From Bermanella sp047621325 (GTDB taxonomy: Bacteria; Pseudomonadota; Gammaproteobacteria; Pseudomonadales; Oceanobacteraceae), in assembly GCA_047621325.1 (NCBI GenBank), contig JBLHLT010000003.1, forward strand, positions 124,001-188,000: a stretch of 64,000 bases of DNA. Direction: 5' to 3'. The notes under the pieces are model-generated. The model worked only from the letters and a program-made list of their open reading frames with translations, was not told the origin of the DNA and did not search any database. This document shows, piece after piece, positions 9,220 through 18,227 of the stretch (positions are counted from its first letter, which is position 1; each line of letters begins with the position of its first letter). Position numbers and translations under genes: made by a program.

Positions 9220-11076
9220 TTAAAAATCATAGGCAATCCCTTTAGGTTTATCATCATTCAAATATTGATCTATCACTTTTTTGGAAATAGGGGCAGCCGT
9301 TGCGCCTGCTGACTCACCGTTTTCAACCACTGCTGCTACGGCTATTTGTGGGTCATCTACTGGAGCAAAACTAACAAAAAGCGCATGGTCACGTTGGCGC
9401 TCAAGCAATGCATCGGAATCATATTCTTCATTTTGTTTAATGCCGACAATTTGCGCTGTGCCCGTTTTACCGGCTAAACGATATTTTAAGTTACGTTGCA
9501 AGCCTCGCGCCGTTCCTAGGTAATGCTTAATTACCCCTTCCATGGCACTGTTCATTTTATTCCAGTTTTCTGGGTTCTTAAGGACAACATCTTCAAGCTT
9601 CTTTTCTTCTTCAAGCGGCTTGCTATCAATTAACTGCACAAGCTTAGCGCGATGCCATTGTCCTTTCGCTGCAAATACATTCATGGCCGTGGCCAACTGC
9701 AATGGCGTGGCTAGCATATAGCCTTGGCCTAAACCTAAATTAAGCGTGTCACCTGCATACCAAGCACGCCCTCGATAGGTTTTTTTCCATTCGCGATCAG
9801 GTAATAAAGCAGGTAGCGCATTGGCTATATCTAAACCAGTATTCTGACCGAAACCGAATTTTGACAAGAATGGGTGTAAATTATCAATACCGGTTCTAAA
9901 TGCCATTTCATAAAAATAGGTGTCACAACTTTGAATTATCGCGTCACGTAAATTAATGTGTTCACCATGACCGCGGCGCTTCCAGTCACGATAAACCCGT
10001 TCATCATTTTCAAGCATGTACCAGCCTGGGTCACTTATTTCTTCTTCCCAGTTGGTCACGCCGCTTTCTAAAAAGCTCAAACCAATAAAGGGCTTCATAG
10101 TTGAGCCCGGCGGATATTGTCCTCGAGTTGAGCGATCAAATAATGGCGTATCAAGTGAATCTCTTAATGCGTTGTAGTCTTTATAGCTGATGCCATTTAC
10201 AAATAAATTAGGATCAAAAGATGGGCTCGATACCATCACTAATACGCCACCCGTTTTAGGGTCCATTGCTACCAATGAACCTCGTCGACCTTTAAATTCT
10301 TGCATCCCTGTACGCTGCAAGCGCGCGTCTAAATTAAGAATGATGTTTTTGCCCGGAATCGAGCTTTGTTTTTCAAGGACTTTTAAAATGCGCCCCTGCG
10401 CATTGGTTTCGACTTTTTGATAGCCCACCTGACCGTGCAATTCTTGTTCGTAATGACGTTCGATACCAATTTTGCCAATTCGGCGCGTTACCTTGTATTG
10501 AATAGGATCGAGGCGTTTTTTCTCGGCTTCATTCATTTGCCCCACATAGCCCAATACATGCGCAAAATCCTCACCCATTGGGTAATGCCTTACCAGCTCA
10601 GCTTCGACTTGCACACCCGCCAAGAAAAAATCGTTCACCATTATTTTGGCGATCTCTGTTTCATCTAAACGGTATTTAAGGGGAATAGCTTCATAAGGGC
10701 GGCGATAAGATTGAACACGTTTTTCAAAGCTGTCACGCTCTTCTTCGGAGATGCCAATTAAAGCTTCGATCAAACCGAGTGTTTTAGCCATGTCATCTAC
10801 ACGCTCTGGCACGATGGTTAAACTATGGCTAGGCAGGTTCTCAGCTAATAAAACGCCATTACGATCAAAGATCAAACCGCGAATGGGTTCTACTGTTTTT
10901 AATTGAACACGGTTGTTCTCTGATTTACTGGCGTAGAGATCATGCTGCGTAATTTGTAAAAAAGTCATGCGAGCTGCTAACGCACATACTAACAAGAACA
11001 CGAATATGCCCGCTAGGTAAGCGCGCTTAGCAAATATGTCCTTTTCAACTCGTGCGTCCTTTAAGGCAAAACTCAT
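9220..11076 (-). CDS. mrdA: Penicillin-binding protein 2
   Basis: Elongasome transpeptidase working with RodA to maintain rod shape. It has one N-terminal membrane helix (about 20-40), a dimerisation/pedestal domain (FDRNGVLLAENLP), and the transpeptidase domain. The active-site motifs are PPGSTMKPF (SxxK), SCD in the SxN position, and KTGTAQ. Its 618 residues match the family. It is the first gene of the mrdA-rodA-mltB-rlpA run, 72 nt after rlmH. Confidence 0.96.
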   Translation of the reverse strand: MSFALKDARVEKDIFAKRAYLAGIFVFLLVCALAARMTFLQITQHDLYASKSENNRVQLKTVEPIRGLIFDRNGVLLAENLPSHSLTIVPERVDDMAKTLGLIEALIGISEEERDSFEKRVQSYRRPYEAIPLKYRLDETEIAKIMVNDFFLAGVQVEAELVRHYPMGEDFAHVLGYVGQMNEAEKKRLDPIQYKVTRRIGKIGIERHYEQELHGQVGYQKVETNAQGRILKVLEKQSSIPGKNIILNLDARLQRTGMQEFKGRRGSLVAMDPKTGGVLVMVSSPSFDPNLFVNGISYKDYNALRDSLDTPLFDRSTRGQYPPGSTMKPFIGLSFLESGVTNWEEEISDPGWYMLENDERVYRDWKRRGHGEHINLRDAIIQSCDTYFYEMAFRTGIDNLHPFLSKFGFGQNTGLDIANALPALLPDREWKKTYRGRAWYAGDTLNLGLGQGYMLATPLQLATAMNVFAAKGQWHRAKLVQLIDSKPLEEEKKLEDVVLKNPENWNKMNSAMEGVIKHYLGTARGLQRNLKYRLAGKTGTAQIVGIKQNEEYDSDALLERQRDHALFVSFAPVDDPQIAVAAVVENGESAGATAAPISKKVIDQYLNDDKPKGIAYDF

Positions 11077-11148
11077 TTAGTCATCACTTATGGAGCAGAT
11101 AATAGATTTCATACCATTTAGGCTTTTTTATTATTAAAAAACAAGTGG

Positions 11149-11616
11149 TTACTTGTGGTATGGATGATTGTTCAAAATCGTCCAAGCTCGATATAACTGT
11201 TCTGCCAAGACAATACGCACCAATGGATGCGGCAGAGTTAACGGCGATAACGACCACTTATATTTCGCCTTATCTGAACACTCTTTGCTAAGGCCATCTG
11301 GCCCGCCAATGAGTAAATCAACGTCTTGGCCAATCATACGCCAATCGGTTAATTGTTCCGAGAGTACCTCGGTACTCCAAGGCTTACCTAAAACCTCAAG
11401 CGCCACACAGGTATTCTGCGGTTTCATGGCCGCTAACATGGCCTGACCTTCTTTTTCGATGGCTTTTGCTGGCGATTGATTTTTGCCGCGAGGGCCAAGT
11501 GGTAATTCCACTAACTCTAAACGGCAATCGTTAGGTAGACGCTTGGCATATTCATTAAAACCTTGCTCTACCCATGAGGGCATCTTGCCCCCCACGGCGA
11601 GAATTCTAATTTTCAT
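11149..11616 (-). CDS. rlmH: 23S rRNA pseudouridine-1915 N3-methyltransferase RlmH
   Basis: SPOUT-class methyltransferase acting on the assembled 70S ribosome. It has the GGPDGLS loop of the SAM-binding knot, the N-terminal MKIRILAVGGKMPSW and the C-terminal VRIVLAEQLYRAWTI motif. ATG 11616 gives the family-standard 155 residues; an in-frame ATG at 11649 would run into rsfS. It follows rsfS by 5 nt, the common rsfS-rlmH pairing. Confidence 0.96.
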   Translation of the reverse strand: MKIRILAVGGKMPSWVEQGFNEYAKRLPNDCRLELVELPLGPRGKNQSPAKAIEKEGQAMLAAMKPQNTCVALEVLGKPWSTEVLSEQLTDWRMIGQDVDLLIGGPDGLSKECSDKAKYKWSLSPLTLPHPLVRIVLAEQLYRAWTILNNHPYHK

Positions 11617-11621
11617 GAACG

Positions 11622-11957
11622 TTATTGCGCAATGCGCGGCTCGCTCCATAAACGCTCAAGGTCGTAATGCTCACGAGCTTGGCTTGTCATTACATGTACT
11701 ATGATGTCGCCTAAGTCGATCAGTACCCAATCGCTATTACCACGACCTTCGGAGCCTAATGGCATTAGGCCAACTGCTTTTGATTTTTCAGATACGTTAT
11801 CGGCAACGGCCTGCACGTGTCGGCTAGAGGTGCCGGTGGCGATAATCATCATATCGGTCACTGATGTGCGGTCTTTTACATCGATAGTGATGATGTCTTG
11901 AGCTTTTAAGCTTTCAAGTGCATCGATCACAACTTCACTTAACTTTGCTGTGTCCAT
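11622..11957 (-). CDS. rsfS: Ribosomal silencing factor RsfS
   Basis: Binds ribosomal protein uL14 and blocks subunit joining in stationary phase. The 111-residue protein shows the family signatures DVKDRTSVTDMMIIATGTSSRHV and DWVLIDLGDIIVHVM. It lies between nadD (5 nt upstream) and rlmH (5 nt downstream), the usual nadD-rsfS-rlmH operon. Confidence 0.96.
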   Translation of the reverse strand: MDTAKLSEVVIDALESLKAQDIITIDVKDRTSVTDMMIIATGTSSRHVQAVADNVSEKSKAVGLMPLGSEGRGNSDWVLIDLGDIIVHVMTSQAREHYDLERLWSEPRIAQ

Positions 11958-11962
11958 TGATT

Positions 11963-12622
11963 TCAGTTTTTACCTTTGTAGAGCCCATGTAGCTCAATAT
12001 AGTTCATAACGGCCTGTGGCACATGGCTACCCACAGATTCTTGTTTGTGCAATGCCTGTCGAATCTCCGTCGAAGACACAGCAACCGGCTCAAGTGCCAA
12101 TTGTATAAAACAGCCATTTGCCTGCTGTTTAAATTTTTCGATTTTTTGTTCTTGTCTTGCGGGCCAAGAATCAGTGACGCTGCCAGCTAATTCATCACCA
12201 GCACGATTAATCACAATAACGTTAGCCAACTGAAACACCTGTTGCCAGTCTTGCCACAGGGTTAAACCTTCTGCGGCATCTGTACCAAGCACCCAAGAGA
12301 TATGTGCGCTGTCACCTAGCTCGGTTCGTAATTGCCTAAGCGTCTCAACCGTGTAAGTTGCGCCTTCGCGCAACGTCTCTCTTGGATCAAGCACTAGGGT
12401 GGTTTGTCCCCTTAATGCATGTTTAAGCATTTCAACACGATGCTTAGCCTGTGACACACCTTGTTTATGGTACGCGTCGCCGCAAGGCATCATATAAACA
12501 TGAGCGTAATCCATAACGTTTGCTAATGCTTGAGCGCTTATAATGTGGCCATTATGCACTGGATCAAACGTGCCACCCATCACCACATAATGTTCTGACG
12601 CGTTAGTGGCGGATATGGCCAT
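11963..12622 (-). CDS. nadD: Nicotinate-nucleotide adenylyltransferase NadD
   Basis: Adenylylates nicotinate mononucleotide to deamido-NAD. The nucleotidyltransferase motif GGTFDPVHNGH is at the N-terminus, and SSTEIR, the second signature, is near the C-terminus. ATG 12622 (or GTG 12625) lies inside the last codons of proA, so the genes overlap by about 20 nt and are probably coupled. Confidence 0.95.
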   Translation of the reverse strand: MAISATNASEHYVVMGGTFDPVHNGHIISAQALANVMDYAHVYMMPCGDAYHKQGVSQAKHRVEMLKHALRGQTTLVLDPRETLREGATYTVETLRQLRTELGDSAHISWVLGTDAAEGLTLWQDWQQVFQLANVIVINRAGDELAGSVTDSWPARQEQKIEKFKQQANGCFIQLALEPVAVSSTEIRQALHKQESVGSHVPQAVMNYIELHGLYKGKN

Positions 12623-13859
12623 CACCGAGTACTACCCATTTTTGTGAGGTAAGCCCATCTAACCCGACTGGACCACGAGCATGGATTTTATCGGTACTGA
12701 TGCCAATTTCAGCACCTAAGCCATACTCAAAGCCATCGGCAAAGCGCGTTGAAGCATTTACCATCACCGAACTTGAATCTACTTGGCGTAGGAACTGACG
12801 CGCCTTGGTGTAGTTTTCAGTGATGATACTATCGGTATGGTGCGAGCCATATTGGTTAATATGCACAATGGCCTCAGCCATATCACTCACCACTTTCACG
12901 GCTAAAATTGGCCCCAAGTACTCAGTAGACCAATCTTCTTCTGTGGCAGGCGTCATGCTGGCAACGATCGCTCGGCTGTTTTCACAGCCACGTAATTCAA
13001 CATCAAGTTCTGCATAAGCGGTGGCCAACTGCGGTAACACTTTGGCTGCTACGGCTTCATTGACCAACAAGGTTTCCATCGTATTACAGGTGCCATAGCG
13101 ATGGGTTTTAGCATTAATAGAGACATTCACCGCTTTGGTTAGGTCGGCATCGCTGTCGATGTACACATGGCAAATGCCATCTAGGTGCTTAATCACTGTC
13201 ACTTTGGCGTCTTTGCTGATGCGTTCGATCAAGCTCTTACCACCACGCGGAACAACTACATCAACGTACTCTTGCATGGTGATTAACTCGCCTACTGCGG
13301 CGCGGTCTGTTGTTTCAATCACTTGCACAACATGCTCAGGTAAGCCTACCTCAGCTAAACCTTGTCGAATGCACTTTGCTAACGCTTGGTTAGAATCTAT
13401 GGCTTCTGAGCCGCCACGCAAAATAGCCGCATTGCCTGATTTTAAGCATAAGCTAGCAGCTTCAATGGTCACATTAGGGCGAGACTCATAAATAATACCG
13501 ATCACCCCTAACGGCACACGCATTTTACCCACTTGAATACCCGATGGACGGTAGTCTAAATCGGTAATGCCGCCCACAGGGTCAGGCAATGCAATGACTT
13601 GGCTTAAGCCTTCGAGCATGCCATCAATACGTGCAGGTGTTAACTCTAAACGGTCTAACAAGGCGGCATCTAAACCGTTCGCTTGGCCACGTTGCATATC
13701 TTTTTGATTCGCTGCAATCAGCTCATCACGTGCCGCTTCAATTGCGGTTGCAATCGCTTGTAGCGCTTGGTTTTTTTCACCACTATCGGCTTTGGCAATC
13801 GCACTACTGGCTGCTCTGGCTTGCTGGCCCACTCGCAACATGTAATCTTTTACATCCAT
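12603..13859 (-). CDS. proA: Gamma-glutamyl phosphate reductase ProA
   Basis: Second step of proline synthesis: NADPH reduction of gamma-glutamyl phosphate. The protein has GVIGIIYESRPNVT, LRGGSEA, and the catalytic cysteine in HRYGTCNTMET. Starting at ATG 13859 gives 418 residues, the family length; an in-frame ATG at 13913 would add 18 poorly conserved residues. It is the first gene of the proA-nadD-rsfS-rlmH series. proB is not in the window. Confidence 0.95.
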   Translation of the reverse strand: MDVKDYMLRVGQQARAASSAIAKADSGEKNQALQAIATAIEAARDELIAANQKDMQRGQANGLDAALLDRLELTPARIDGMLEGLSQVIALPDPVGGITDLDYRPSGIQVGKMRVPLGVIGIIYESRPNVTIEAASLCLKSGNAAILRGGSEAIDSNQALAKCIRQGLAEVGLPEHVVQVIETTDRAAVGELITMQEYVDVVVPRGGKSLIERISKDAKVTVIKHLDGICHVYIDSDADLTKAVNVSINAKTHRYGTCNTMETLLVNEAVAAKVLPQLATAYAELDVELRGCENSRAIVASMTPATEEDWSTEYLGPILAVKVVSDMAEAIVHINQYGSHHTDSIITENYTKARQFLRQVDSSSVMVNASTRFADGFEYGLGAEIGISTDKIHARGPVGLDGLTSQKWVVLGDGHIRH

Positions 13860-14067
13860 TAAATCTACCCAATCGCTGCCTACTCGCGTTTTTGACCTTA
13901 GTCGAGGAGGCAAATCGTAAGAAAAGTGCGGTGATTATACCTTAACCGCGGGCTTACCCAAACAATGATTCGCCCGTGCTAGTATTAAAGCGAAGACTAT
14001 GGGTAAGATAAGCCCGTATTTTGTCAGCTAGGAACCGCTTTTTAGTGCGATATAAGGATTCACTTGC

Positions 14068-14970
14068 ATGCAGGCATTAACCGTTAATCACATCCGCATC
14101 TTGTTTTGCGTCATTGGGACTGTGATTTTAAGTTTGATTGCTTACTTGGAGTATTTAGCTGGCGCGACGATTATCGCCTTATTTACATTATTACTTGGTA
14201 CGGTACTGGTGATTAACGGCGCTTACATCGTGCTAGATAAGCAAGAGCAAGCCGGACACCATGTAGACGCGTTATTCTTGATTTTATTAGCCGCTTTTTC
14301 GCTCTTTTCGGCTGATATTAAAGCTGAACACAGTTATTGGTCTTATTTTTTCCCCATAGCGGCTTTTTTTCTGTTTTCTCTACGAACGGCCATATTGAGT
14401 GTTTTAGCTTACACCCCCATAGCCCTTTACATCTTCGTTGAATACAGCCCAGCACTCATCCAAGCACAAATAATATTCAGCTATGCCGCTATTAGTACGA
14501 TTTCCCTGTTCCTTGCGATGGTTAAGTCCCGTACGAACCAATTACTCGAACCGCTTATCAGCAGTGATGAAGAGACGGGCGCCCAACTTGCAAAATTTCT
14601 ACGCCCAGCACTTCATACTGAAATAAACCGCGCCGAGCGAGAAGGAACAGGCTTGCTATTGGTGCTCATAAGACACCAAACAACCCATAACAAACGCGAT
14701 AAATCACCCGCATTAGCCAAACAATGTGCCCAAGCGATAGCACAGTTTTTACGCCCATTCGATCAATACTATCGATTACACAAGAATGATTTTGCCATCA
14801 TCATGCCCCATGCAAATTCCAGTGGCGCGCTCACTATCGCTAAACAAATGATCACAGAAATGCCTCAAAGCATCCAAGCTCAAATGCAGGTAGGCATTGC
14901 CAGTTTAAACGTCGGTGATAATGAAGACAGCTTGATCGTGCAAGCGCAACAGGCGTTGCACCATGTTTGA
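14068..14970 (+). CDS. Membrane protein with degenerate GGDEF domain (1)
   Basis: 300 residues. The N-terminal half has five or six hydrophobic segments (about 10-155). The C-terminal half (about 170-300) follows the GGDEF fold: an EINRAEREGTGLLLVLI strand, then YYRLHKNDFAIIMPHAN where an active diguanylate cyclase has R-x-GGDEF. Here the signature reads HKNDF, so the metal and catalytic residues are gone and no cyclic-di-GMP synthesis is expected. The D-x-L/F-T-G-L-x-N-R substrate segment is also not recognisable. The next gene has the same layout and overlaps by 8 nt, so they probably act together, perhaps as a receptor or heterodimer (inference). Confidence 0.75.
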   Translation: MQALTVNHIRILFCVIGTVILSLIAYLEYLAGATIIALFTLLLGTVLVINGAYIVLDKQEQAGHHVDALFLILLAAFSLFSADIKAEHSYWSYFFPIAAFFLFSLRTAILSVLAYTPIALYIFVEYSPALIQAQIIFSYAAISTISLFLAMVKSRTNQLLEPLISSDEETGAQLAKFLRPALHTEINRAEREGTGLLLVLIRHQTTHNKRDKSPALAKQCAQAIAQFLRPFDQYYRLHKNDFAIIMPHANSSGALTIAKQMITEMPQSIQAQMQVGIASLNVGDNEDSLIVQAQQALHHV

Positions 14971-15940
14971 TATCAGTATGGAAAAAGAACCCGCCCTAAG
15001 TTTACTGTATGCCCTTATTGCTGGCGCTATGAGTTTATTGTGTATCAGCCATTATTTTTTTGGGCACTTTGATATTTTACTCATTCAATTAATGACCATT
15101 GCTATTTTCATTTTTACTTCAGTATTTTTATTTTTAAATCGCAATCGCACAATGAGCCAGTATATTAATTTACTGACGCTGACCTCTGTAGCTTTATTAA
15201 TACAGTACCAATTAAATTTTAACCCCGAACTCACCCTGCACTGGATTTATGTGTTTCCGGTTATTAGCTATTTTGCCCTTCCCATACGCTGGGCCTTTTT
15301 ACTAAATACCAGCGTTATGATCAGTACTCTCTCGCAGTTGTTTTTTTTAATCGGCACCGAACAAACGTTAAAATTCGTACTCGTTTATATGCTCGTTGGT
15401 ATGTGTTCACTATGTTATGCCTACGTGAATATCTTAAAACAAACCAACTTATTAAAATTAGCCGTCACCGATTATCAGTCAGGCGCTTACAATAGCCGTT
15501 ATCTTTTGCAGAAATTACACCAAGAAATTGCTCGCAGTGAAACCACAAGCCGCACCTTATCAATGCTGGCCATCACCATTGACGACTACCTGCAAATTCA
15601 AGAAATCCATAGCAAAAATGCCAGCAATCGACTGGTGAAACTGTTTCGCCATAAGTTGATAGCACTGCTAAGGGCCGGTGACGACATTTTCCACAATAGT
15701 AAAGGCACGTTTTATATATTATTGCCAAACTGCTCAATGGAGGGCGGCGTAATATTAAAAGAACGTCTACTAAAAGAAATGGAAGAAGAGCACTGGGGGG
15801 ACGTTGGCGACTTACAGTTGAATGTTGGCTTAGCCAGTTTAAATTACAAAGAAAATGCTGAGAGTTTTTTACGCCGCGCCAGTGGCTTTGTCTACAAACA
15901 GCAGCAAACCGCACTAAGACTTATGTCATTTAATGATTAA
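14963..15940 (+). CDS. Membrane protein with degenerate GGDEF domain (2)
   Basis: 325 residues with the same plan as the preceding gene: five or six hydrophobic segments (about 12-165), then a GGDEF-like domain. The domain retains a segment resembling the D-x-T-G-L-x-N-R region (TDYQSGAYNSRYLLQKL). The signature loop is IFHNSKGTFYILLP, so SKGTF replaces GGDEF and catalysis is unlikely. An alternative start is ATG 14978. It overlaps the previous gene by 8 nt and the next (DedA) gene by 8 nt, which suggests one transcript. Confidence 0.75.
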   Translation: MFDISMEKEPALSLLYALIAGAMSLLCISHYFFGHFDILLIQLMTIAIFIFTSVFLFLNRNRTMSQYINLLTLTSVALLIQYQLNFNPELTLHWIYVFPVISYFALPIRWAFLLNTSVMISTLSQLFFLIGTEQTLKFVLVYMLVGMCSLCYAYVNILKQTNLLKLAVTDYQSGAYNSRYLLQKLHQEIARSETTSRTLSMLAITIDDYLQIQEIHSKNASNRLVKLFRHKLIALLRAGDDIFHNSKGTFYILLPNCSMEGGVILKERLLKEMEEEHWGDVGDLQLNVGLASLNYKENAESFLRRASGFVYKQQQTALRLMSFND

Positions 15941-16544
15941 TATGATCGACTCTATACTTATTTTTTTATCGCAAAACCCTGCGTATATATTTATCGCTGT
16001 CTTTATTGTGGCGCTGTGTGAATCACTCGCGGTAGTCGGGATTATTGTTCCCGGCGTGGGGCTAATTACCGCAGCGAGCATTATGGCCGGCAACTTACAA
16101 TTAAATGTTATTTTTTTATTAACCTGCGCCATTACGGGTGCATTTATTGGTGACGCGTTAAGTTTTTATATTGGACGTATTTTCCAGCCTAACTTGCCTC
16201 ATATCTGGCCATTCAAACAAAACCCCAATTGGATTGACAATGGCCATTCTTTTTTTGAACGACACGGCGGGAAAAGTATTTTCTTTGGGCGCTTTGTCGG
16301 CCCTATTCGTCCTTTTATCCCCATGGTCGCAGGCATGATGGCCATGCCCGTCAACCGCTTTATGCTACTCAATGGTTTATCGGCAGTTGCGTGGGGGCTT
16401 GCGTATTTACTGCCCAGTTATTATTTAGGGGAACAGCTCGACATAAAATGGGTATTTAGCTGGCAAGGAGTGTTAGTACTGACTTTTGTGTCGGTCGTTG
16501 CTCTGATGGTGAGTTATGGCTTGAAAGGGGGGAAGCAATTGTAG
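15933..16544 (+). CDS. DedA family membrane protein
   Basis: 203 residues with about five membrane segments and the DedA/SNARE-associated (VTT) signature FFGRFVGPIRPFIPMVAG. An acidic ALCESLAVVG segment near the N-terminus is also typical. Some DedA members are thought to move lipid carriers such as undecaprenyl phosphate, and others support membrane potential; which applies here is unknown. Start 15933 overlaps the previous gene; ATG 15942 is the alternative. Confidence 0.88.
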   Translation: MINMIDSILIFLSQNPAYIFIAVFIVALCESLAVVGIIVPGVGLITAASIMAGNLQLNVIFLLTCAITGAFIGDALSFYIGRIFQPNLPHIWPFKQNPNWIDNGHSFFERHGGKSIFFGRFVGPIRPFIPMVAGMMAMPVNRFMLLNGLSAVAWGLAYLLPSYYLGEQLDIKWVFSWQGVLVLTFVSVVALMVSYGLKGGKQL

Positions 16545-16595
16545 GAGTTGTATCCTGCGCACGATGCCAGAAGCCTAATTAAAAACCAAGCAGGC

Positions 16596-16627
16596 AAAAA
16601 AAAGGCCGCGATTCATTCGCGGCCTTT
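16596..16627 (-). terminator. Terminator after the calcium-repeat gene
   Basis: AAAGGCCGCG (16601-16610) pairs with CGCGGCCTTT (16618-16627) around a 7-nt loop. A long A run precedes it on the plus strand, so it reads as hairpin plus T run on the minus strand. It may also slow plus-strand transcription from the DedA operon. Confidence 0.8.
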
Positions 16628-16724
16628 CTCACCTAGGGTGCTTCTTTTAGGCTTAATTATTACCTTAGCTTACATCCCTAAACAACCTTAGATTAAGTTC
16701 GCTTATTAAAGCGAACCCACTGCT

Positions 16725-17384
16725 TTATGGATTATAACTTAAGGTCACAAACTGGCGGCTCACGTTGTTGGCGCTGTCGTATGCGGCCACCTGTAATTGG
16801 TTCTCCCCTTTGCTTAATCGTACCAATACACTGAAGTGAGTGGTGTAATCAAACTGACCCGGGAATATGTCGCCATCAGCGTTGACCACCTGAACTTTTT
16901 TAATTCCCATGCCCATATCAAATGCCATACCACGAATTGCCACTATGCGCTCGTTCACGGCTTCTGGCATCGCCATAATTTCTAAAACTGGGCCGGACTG
17001 ATCTGGGAAACTGTTTTTGTTATTAGGGTTGGTACCCGCTTGTAACTCTTGTGCATTACTAAAGCCGTCACCGTCGCTATCGTCGTCTTTAGAATCCCCT
17101 ACGCCGTCACCATCTACGTCGGCGCTTTCTTGTGCGTTACGCGGAAACGGGTCTTGCCAGTTATTCACCCCGTCACCGTCAATATCAAGGTCATAACCAT
17201 CGGGAATGCCGTCACCATCTAAATCTGCTGGCTTGCTTTTGGCGTCATTGGGATCGGTTTTTAATAGACGTTCGAAGCGGTCGGCAATGCCGTCACCGTC
17301 GCTATCTATGTCTTTAGCTTGAGAATATGAACTGATTAAACCTAATGCGCCAAAACACATTAGTAATAAGGCGAATTTACCCAT
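16725..17384 (-). CDS. Secreted protein with thrombospondin type 3 calcium repeats
   Basis: 219 residues from ATG 17384, which begins a signal peptide (MGKFALLLMCFGALGL). An upstream in-frame ATG at 17453 is rejected because it would precede the signal. Residues about 26-125 contain four or five DxDGDG-type loops (DSDGDGIAD, DLDGDGIPD, DIDGDGVNN, DVDGDGVGD, DSDGDGFSN), the calcium-binding pattern of TSP3 repeats. The remaining part (about 130-219) looks like a beta-sandwich (VRLSKGENQLQVAAYD). Exported or surface function is inferred; no enzymatic motif is visible. It is monocistronic, with a terminator downstream. Confidence 0.75.
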   Translation of the reverse strand: MGKFALLLMCFGALGLISSYSQAKDIDSDGDGIADRFERLLKTDPNDAKSKPADLDGDGIPDGYDLDIDGDGVNNWQDPFPRNAQESADVDGDGVGDSKDDDSDGDGFSNAQELQAGTNPNNKNSFPDQSGPVLEIMAMPEAVNERIVAIRGMAFDMGMGIKKVQVVNADGDIFPGQFDYTTHFSVLVRLSKGENQLQVAAYDSANNVSRQFVTLSYNP

Positions 17385-17474
17385 GAGAATATGCTTTTTA
17401 ATTATTATTTTGCGCAAGTCTACCACACAGCCAAAGAATGTCATCCACCACACTCACAACTTATACTGTAAACA

Positions 17475-17705
17475 CTAGATCTTGTGCTGATTAGAAGGCT
17501 TTGCCTGCAATACGGTTGATTCAGCTTGATGGGATTGCAGTTTAGCCAACTCTAATTTACGTGAGGTAATACACTCTTTGTACGCGTGACGAATACGTGC
17601 TTGCGTCTCACCAACTTGGCCATCTATGCTTTGCAGCCACTGTTCAAACAGCCAGATTTCACGTTCTAATTTATGGATCTGCTCGTTTTTATTATTGTTA
17701 TTCAT
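17475..17705 (-). CDS. Small hypothetical protein, helical
   Basis: 76 residues, hydrophilic, with a heptad-like region (KLEREIWLFEQWLQSIDGQVGE) suggesting a short coiled coil. There is no signal, membrane segment or recognisable motif. I do not recognise the family. It lies between the TSP3 gene and another small gene, all on the minus strand. Coding status rests mainly on the clean ORF and the gap it fills. Confidence 0.5.
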   Translation of the reverse strand: MNNNNKNEQIHKLEREIWLFEQWLQSIDGQVGETQARIRHAYKECITSRKLELAKLQSHQAESTVLQAKPSNQHKI

Positions 17706-17804
17706 AAGCGGAATCTTTCATTACATCCTTTAGCGCACAGCATTGTAAAAGCCTGTGCGTATTAATCAACAAGGCCTACCTGCCCTTGTCGGCCTGCACC
17801 TAGC

Positions 17805-18140
17805 TTATTTGCCTGGCGCAGGTAAATCTTTGGAGCAAGCAATGGCGCGTTTTTTATCATCAACCAAAATACCCGCCACAGCCGTGCCTGAATTATTTTT
17901 TTGTGGGCGCACTAATAAATACCCATCGACACAAAACGCTTCTTTATTTGATGATTTCGGTGAAACCTTAGTCGTGCTTTTAACATCAACCGACAACAAC
18001 TTAAAATGTTCAATGACATTCGAATCATCTTCATTTACATGCTTAATGTAGCCTTTCATATCAAGCATAATCACGGCCACGGCAAACGCCACAATCGCTG
18101 CTGCGATGGCCACTTTAATATCTCGTTCTGTGAACTTCAT
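17805..18140 (-). CDS. Small membrane-anchored hypothetical protein
   Basis: 111 residues. One N-terminal membrane helix (about 9-27, KVAIAAAIVAFAVAVIML) is followed by a soluble, probably periplasmic, domain with two cysteines (C70 region and near the C-terminus). A good ribosome binding site (AGGAGTCC) precedes ATG 18140. The family is not recognised. It lies between ubiX and a 76-residue helical gene. Confidence 0.6.
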   Translation of the reverse strand: MKFTERDIKVAIAAAIVAFAVAVIMLDMKGYIKHVNEDDSNVIEHFKLLSVDVKSTTKVSPKSSNKEAFCVDGYLLVRPQKNNSGTAVAGILVDDKKRAIACSKDLPAPGK

Positions 18141-18227
18141 TTGGACTCCTAATCCGGTTACTCATTTCATCAATAGTGCACGGCATTTATTACACGACAC
18201 TAACAACTTATGAAAATTATAAATTTC

